Source: an uncultured Methanobrevibacter sp. | GTDB taxonomy: Archaea; Methanobacteriota; Methanobacteria; Methanobacteriales; Methanobacteriaceae | Direction: 5' to 3' | DNA length: 57,207 nt | NCBI RefSeq assembly: GCF_902788255.1 | Contig: NZ_CADAJR010000020.1 | Location: 1-57,207, forward strand | Shown here: positions 54,764 through 57,207 of the stretch, one piece after another | Numbering within the stretch: the first letter of the stretch is position 1 | Layout: every line of letters starts with the position of its first letter | Position numbers and translations under genes: made by a program | Notes under the pieces: model-generated | What the model saw: only the letters and a program-made list of their open reading frames with translations | Databases searched by the model: none | What the model was told of the DNA's origin: nothing

Positions 54764-57207
54764 ATGCTAGTTTTGAAGAAAGTTAAAAAACAGTGGAGAT
54801 TATATCCGATTGGTTCACCTAAAGGTGCCCTAAATCATAAACGGGAACCTGAATTTGTTGGAAATATCAAATTCAGTCATGAAGGTGACTCATTATCAAT
54901 TTCAAGATTTGTTGCGGACTATAATTTTAAGGACAACTCCACTTTAACAGAAAAGCTCCTGCCTCCTGGTGAAGTTATAAAGCTTCTGCGCTCACAGGCG
55001 GTGTTTTTGGCTACACATGATGAAAAGGTTGAAAATTACTTAAAATCCCTGAATATTAAGGTTAGGCACACTCAGGTCTGTGATTTCTGTGCATATGATG
55101 GGAATATTACTATTGTAAACTCTGAATATTCTTTTAAACATAACAATCAGCTAATCTGTAAGGACTGTGCATATGATACAATCAAAAATGAAATCAAGCT
55201 GCAAGGGTTTGACAAAAAGATTTTCAGAAACCTTAAAAAGACTCTGGAAAAGACAGGCAGTTTGGAAAAGACCCTGTCTGTTTTAGACCCTCATTTTGAT
55301 CCCCTTAAAAACAGGAAACTGACACTCTTTGATAAGACCAGAAAGCCTAAGCATATCATACCTCCTGTTGATATGAAACGTTTGAAAATTCCTAAAAACT
55401 TTAAAAAGGTGCTTCTGGATTCGGGTAACACCAAACTGTTGCCGGTTCAATACCTTTCCATCAAGGAAGGCCTTCTTAAAGGAGAGGATTTGCTTGTTGT
55501 GAGTGCAACCGGTTCGGGTAAGACCTTGGTTGGGGAACTTGCAGGAATTACAAAGGCATTGAAGGGCAAGAAGTTCATTTTTCTCACCCCTCTTGTCGCA
55601 CTTGCAAATCAGAAATATCGTGATTTTAAAAAGAAATACTCCTCATTGGGTCTTAAGGTTGCAATTAAAGTTGGAAGAAATAGGGTTAAGGCCAAAGGTG
55701 AGCTGAACCTGCCCGACAGTGACATATCCTCAGCAGATATTGTTGTTGCTACCTATGAGGGAATAGACTATCTTTTAAGGAACGGAAATTCAAGCAGTTT
55801 ATCCAATTTGGGCGTTGTTTTGATAGATGAAATCCACATGATTGATGATGAGGACCGTGGAACACGTTTGAACGGACTCATTAAACGTTTAAAACATTTA
55901 TATCCTAAAACACAAATAATCGGCCTATCTGCTACTGTTAAAAATCCTGAATTCCTTGCTGATGAGTTCAATATGAAACTGGTTGAGTATTCCGAGCGTC
56001 CGGTACCCTTGGAGCGACATTTGGTTTATGTTAGAAATGAATCCTCCAAAAGGCACATCATGCAGAAGCTGGCTAAACGGGAGTTCAATACCAAATCCAA
56101 AAAGGGTTATCGTGGACAGACTATTATTTTTACCAATTCAAGACGAAAAACTCACCAGATTGCAAATTACCTGACAAATAAGCATGTCAATGCCCAGGCA
56201 TACCATGCAGGATTGTCATATTATAAAAAGGAAAAGATAGAAAAGGACTTTGATAAGGGTAAGATTTCATGTGTTGTGACAACCGCAGCTCTGGCGGCAG
56301 GTGTGGACTTTCCGGCTTCACAGGTAATATTTGACTCACTGATTATGGGTAACAAGTGGATCAATCCCAATGAATTTGCACAGATGCTTGGACGTGCGGG
56401 AAGGCCTTCATACCATGACCGTGGAATAGTCTATCTTCTGCCTGAAGTGGGCAATGAATTTGAAGGTGAATCTGAAGAGGCAATGGCATTGGATTTACTG
56501 GAGAGCAACAGCGATGATGTCTATATTGAATATGACGAGGATTCTGCCTATGAACAGATACTTGCAGACATTTCATCAACTTCCATCAGCTCCGTTGATG
56601 AGTTGAATAAATTTTACAAAAATATCGATGTTCCAATCAGCATTAAGATAGCAATTGACGAGATGCAGGATTTGGAACTGATAAACCGGATGTCCAACAG
56701 GCTTGAAGTTACAAAATACGGCAGGGCAACATCGGTATCATTCCTCTCGATTGATGAGGCGGAATTCATCAAGAATACATTGAATGACCGCAATTACCTG
56801 AAGCATTATGTGGGACACTCTCCAATGTACAAGAAAAAGGAAAAGTACGACAAGCTGAAGGTCTTGATATTGGCCATGGCAATGGATTTGGAGATGTTTG
56901 AAAATGCATATCTTTCAAGCGTTATCCACAATCAGATATCAAACGCTTTGAAAATAAAGTTTTCAACAAGATTATTTGCCGAATCAACATTGGATATCAT
57001 ATCTTCCGGAGAGGCAATGGACAAGGTTGATAAAAAGTTCCAGGAGGCATTGATTAGGATACAATCTGATTTCCTGCAGTGCAGGTGTCAGGAAAGGCCA
57101 TTCTGTCAGTGCCTGCAGAGGGGAATATCTGAAGTCATCGTCCATGAAAGGCTTAAGGGAAAGGACCCTCAGGACATATCAACAAAGCTATTTAGAAAAT
57201 ATCAGAT
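54764..57207 (+). CDS. Ski2-like DEAD/DEAH-box helicase with zinc motifs (3' end outside window)
   Basis: It starts at ATG 54764 (MLVLKKVKKQWRLYPIGSPK) and is open to the window end, about 814 residues so far. An N-terminal domain carries a zinc ribbon, Cys106/Cys109 (CDFCAYDG) and Cys132/Cys135 (CKDCAYD). Helicase motifs: SATGSGKTLVGEL with Lys253, DEIHMIDDE with Asp355, GLSATVKNP, TTAALAAGVDFPASQV, and QMLGRAGRPSYHD. A C-terminal region has another cysteine cluster (CRCQERPFCQC). It resembles DUF5814-type archaeal helicases. Role in RNA or DNA metabolism is undetermined. Confidence 0.92.
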   Translation, partial: MLVLKKVKKQWRLYPIGSPKGALNHKREPEFVGNIKFSHEGDSLSISRFVADYNFKDNSTLTEKLLPPGEVIKLLRSQAVFLATHDEKVENYLKSLNIKVRHTQVCDFCAYDGNITIVNSEYSFKHNNQLICKDCAYDTIKNEIKLQGFDKKIFRNLKKTLEKTGSLEKTLSVLDPHFDPLKNRKLTLFDKTRKPKHIIPPVDMKRLKIPKNFKKVLLDSGNTKLLPVQYLSIKEGLLKGEDLLVVSATGSGKTLVGELAGITKALKGKKFIFLTPLVALANQKYRDFKKKYSSLGLKVAIKVGRNRVKAKGELNLPDSDISSADIVVATYEGIDYLLRNGNSSSLSNLGVVLIDEIHMIDDEDRGTRLNGLIKRLKHLYPKTQIIGLSATVKNPEFLADEFNMKLVEYSERPVPLERHLVYVRNESSKRHIMQKLAKREFNTKSKKGYRGQTIIFTNSRRKTHQIANYLTNKHVNAQAYHAGLSYYKKEKIEKDFDKGKISCVVTTAALAAGVDFPASQVIFDSLIMGNKWINPNEFAQMLGRAGRPSYHDRGIVYLLPEVGNEFEGESEEAMALDLLESNSDDVYIEYDEDSAYEQILADISSTSISSVDELNKFYKNIDVPISIKIAIDEMQDLELINRMSNRLEVTKYGRATSVSFLSIDEAEFIKNTLNDRNYLKHYVGHSPMYKKKEKYDKLKVLILAMAMDLEMFENAYLSSVIHNQISNALKIKFSTRLFAESTLDIISSGEAMDKVDKKFQEALIRIQSDFLQCRCQERPFCQCLQRGISEVIVHERLKGKDPQDISTKLFRKYQ

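Overview
The window is about 57 kb of AT-rich archaeal chromosome, most likely from a host-associated Methanobrevibacter. This is inferred from gene content, not from a marker search. Supporting features are a pseudomurein-type (MurT-like) Mur ligase, membrane-anchored archaeal LonB, cobyric acid synthase, a DUF2193 protein, large secreted adhesin-like proteins with papain or C39 peptidase domains, archaeal TATA-box promoters, AGGTGAT/GGAGG ribosome sites and U-run hairpin terminators. No rRNA, CRISPR array or intact insertion sequence was seen.

Layout: 1-1220 ends pdxS and encodes pdxT (vitamin B6). 1.2-6.3 kb holds two HxlR regulators around a nitroreductase, a radical SAM protein, and a tight minus-strand operon of four cysteine-rich proteins under an ArsR-type repressor (arsR, DGC-type zinc protein, a small protein ending in CSCGCC, and a QueG-like double [4Fe-4S] protein). 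6.5-10.6 kb has a decayed gene and a papain-domain surface protein broken by one frameshift.

10.6-32 kb is an accessory, rearranged region. It has three paralogous DHA2 drug exporters that keep the same terminator hairpin, a fourth MFS exporter, an ABC exporter-like protein made of two membrane domains with no ATPase domain, a tRNA-Lys with a damaged anticodon stem, CstA, several membrane proteins, and many gene remnants (transglutaminase, small helix protein, NAD(P)H oxidoreductase, chloramphenicol acetyltransferase-like, potassium channel, YhgE/Pip, aldo/keto reductase).

32-45.5 kb is more conserved: methyltransferase and aldo/keto reductase, cobQ, lonB, MurT-like ligase, an ADP-ribosylglycohydrolase pair, GNAT, and a prs / small unknown / uvrB operon. 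45.6-57.2 kb holds a C39-peptidase surface protein with a frameshift in an A8 tract, uvrA, DUF2193 plus a MIP channel, a DUF368 lipid-carrier transporter, a MarR regulator, a structured intergenic element behind a 26-bp palindrome, and a Ski2-like helicase that runs off the end.

The best candidates for something undescribed are the ArsR-controlled cysteine-rich redox operon (4.2-6.3 kb), the ATPase-less tandem ABC membrane protein (14.8-16.8 kb), the DUF2193/MIP pair (50.7-53.0 kb), and the palindrome plus hairpin element at 54.6 kb.
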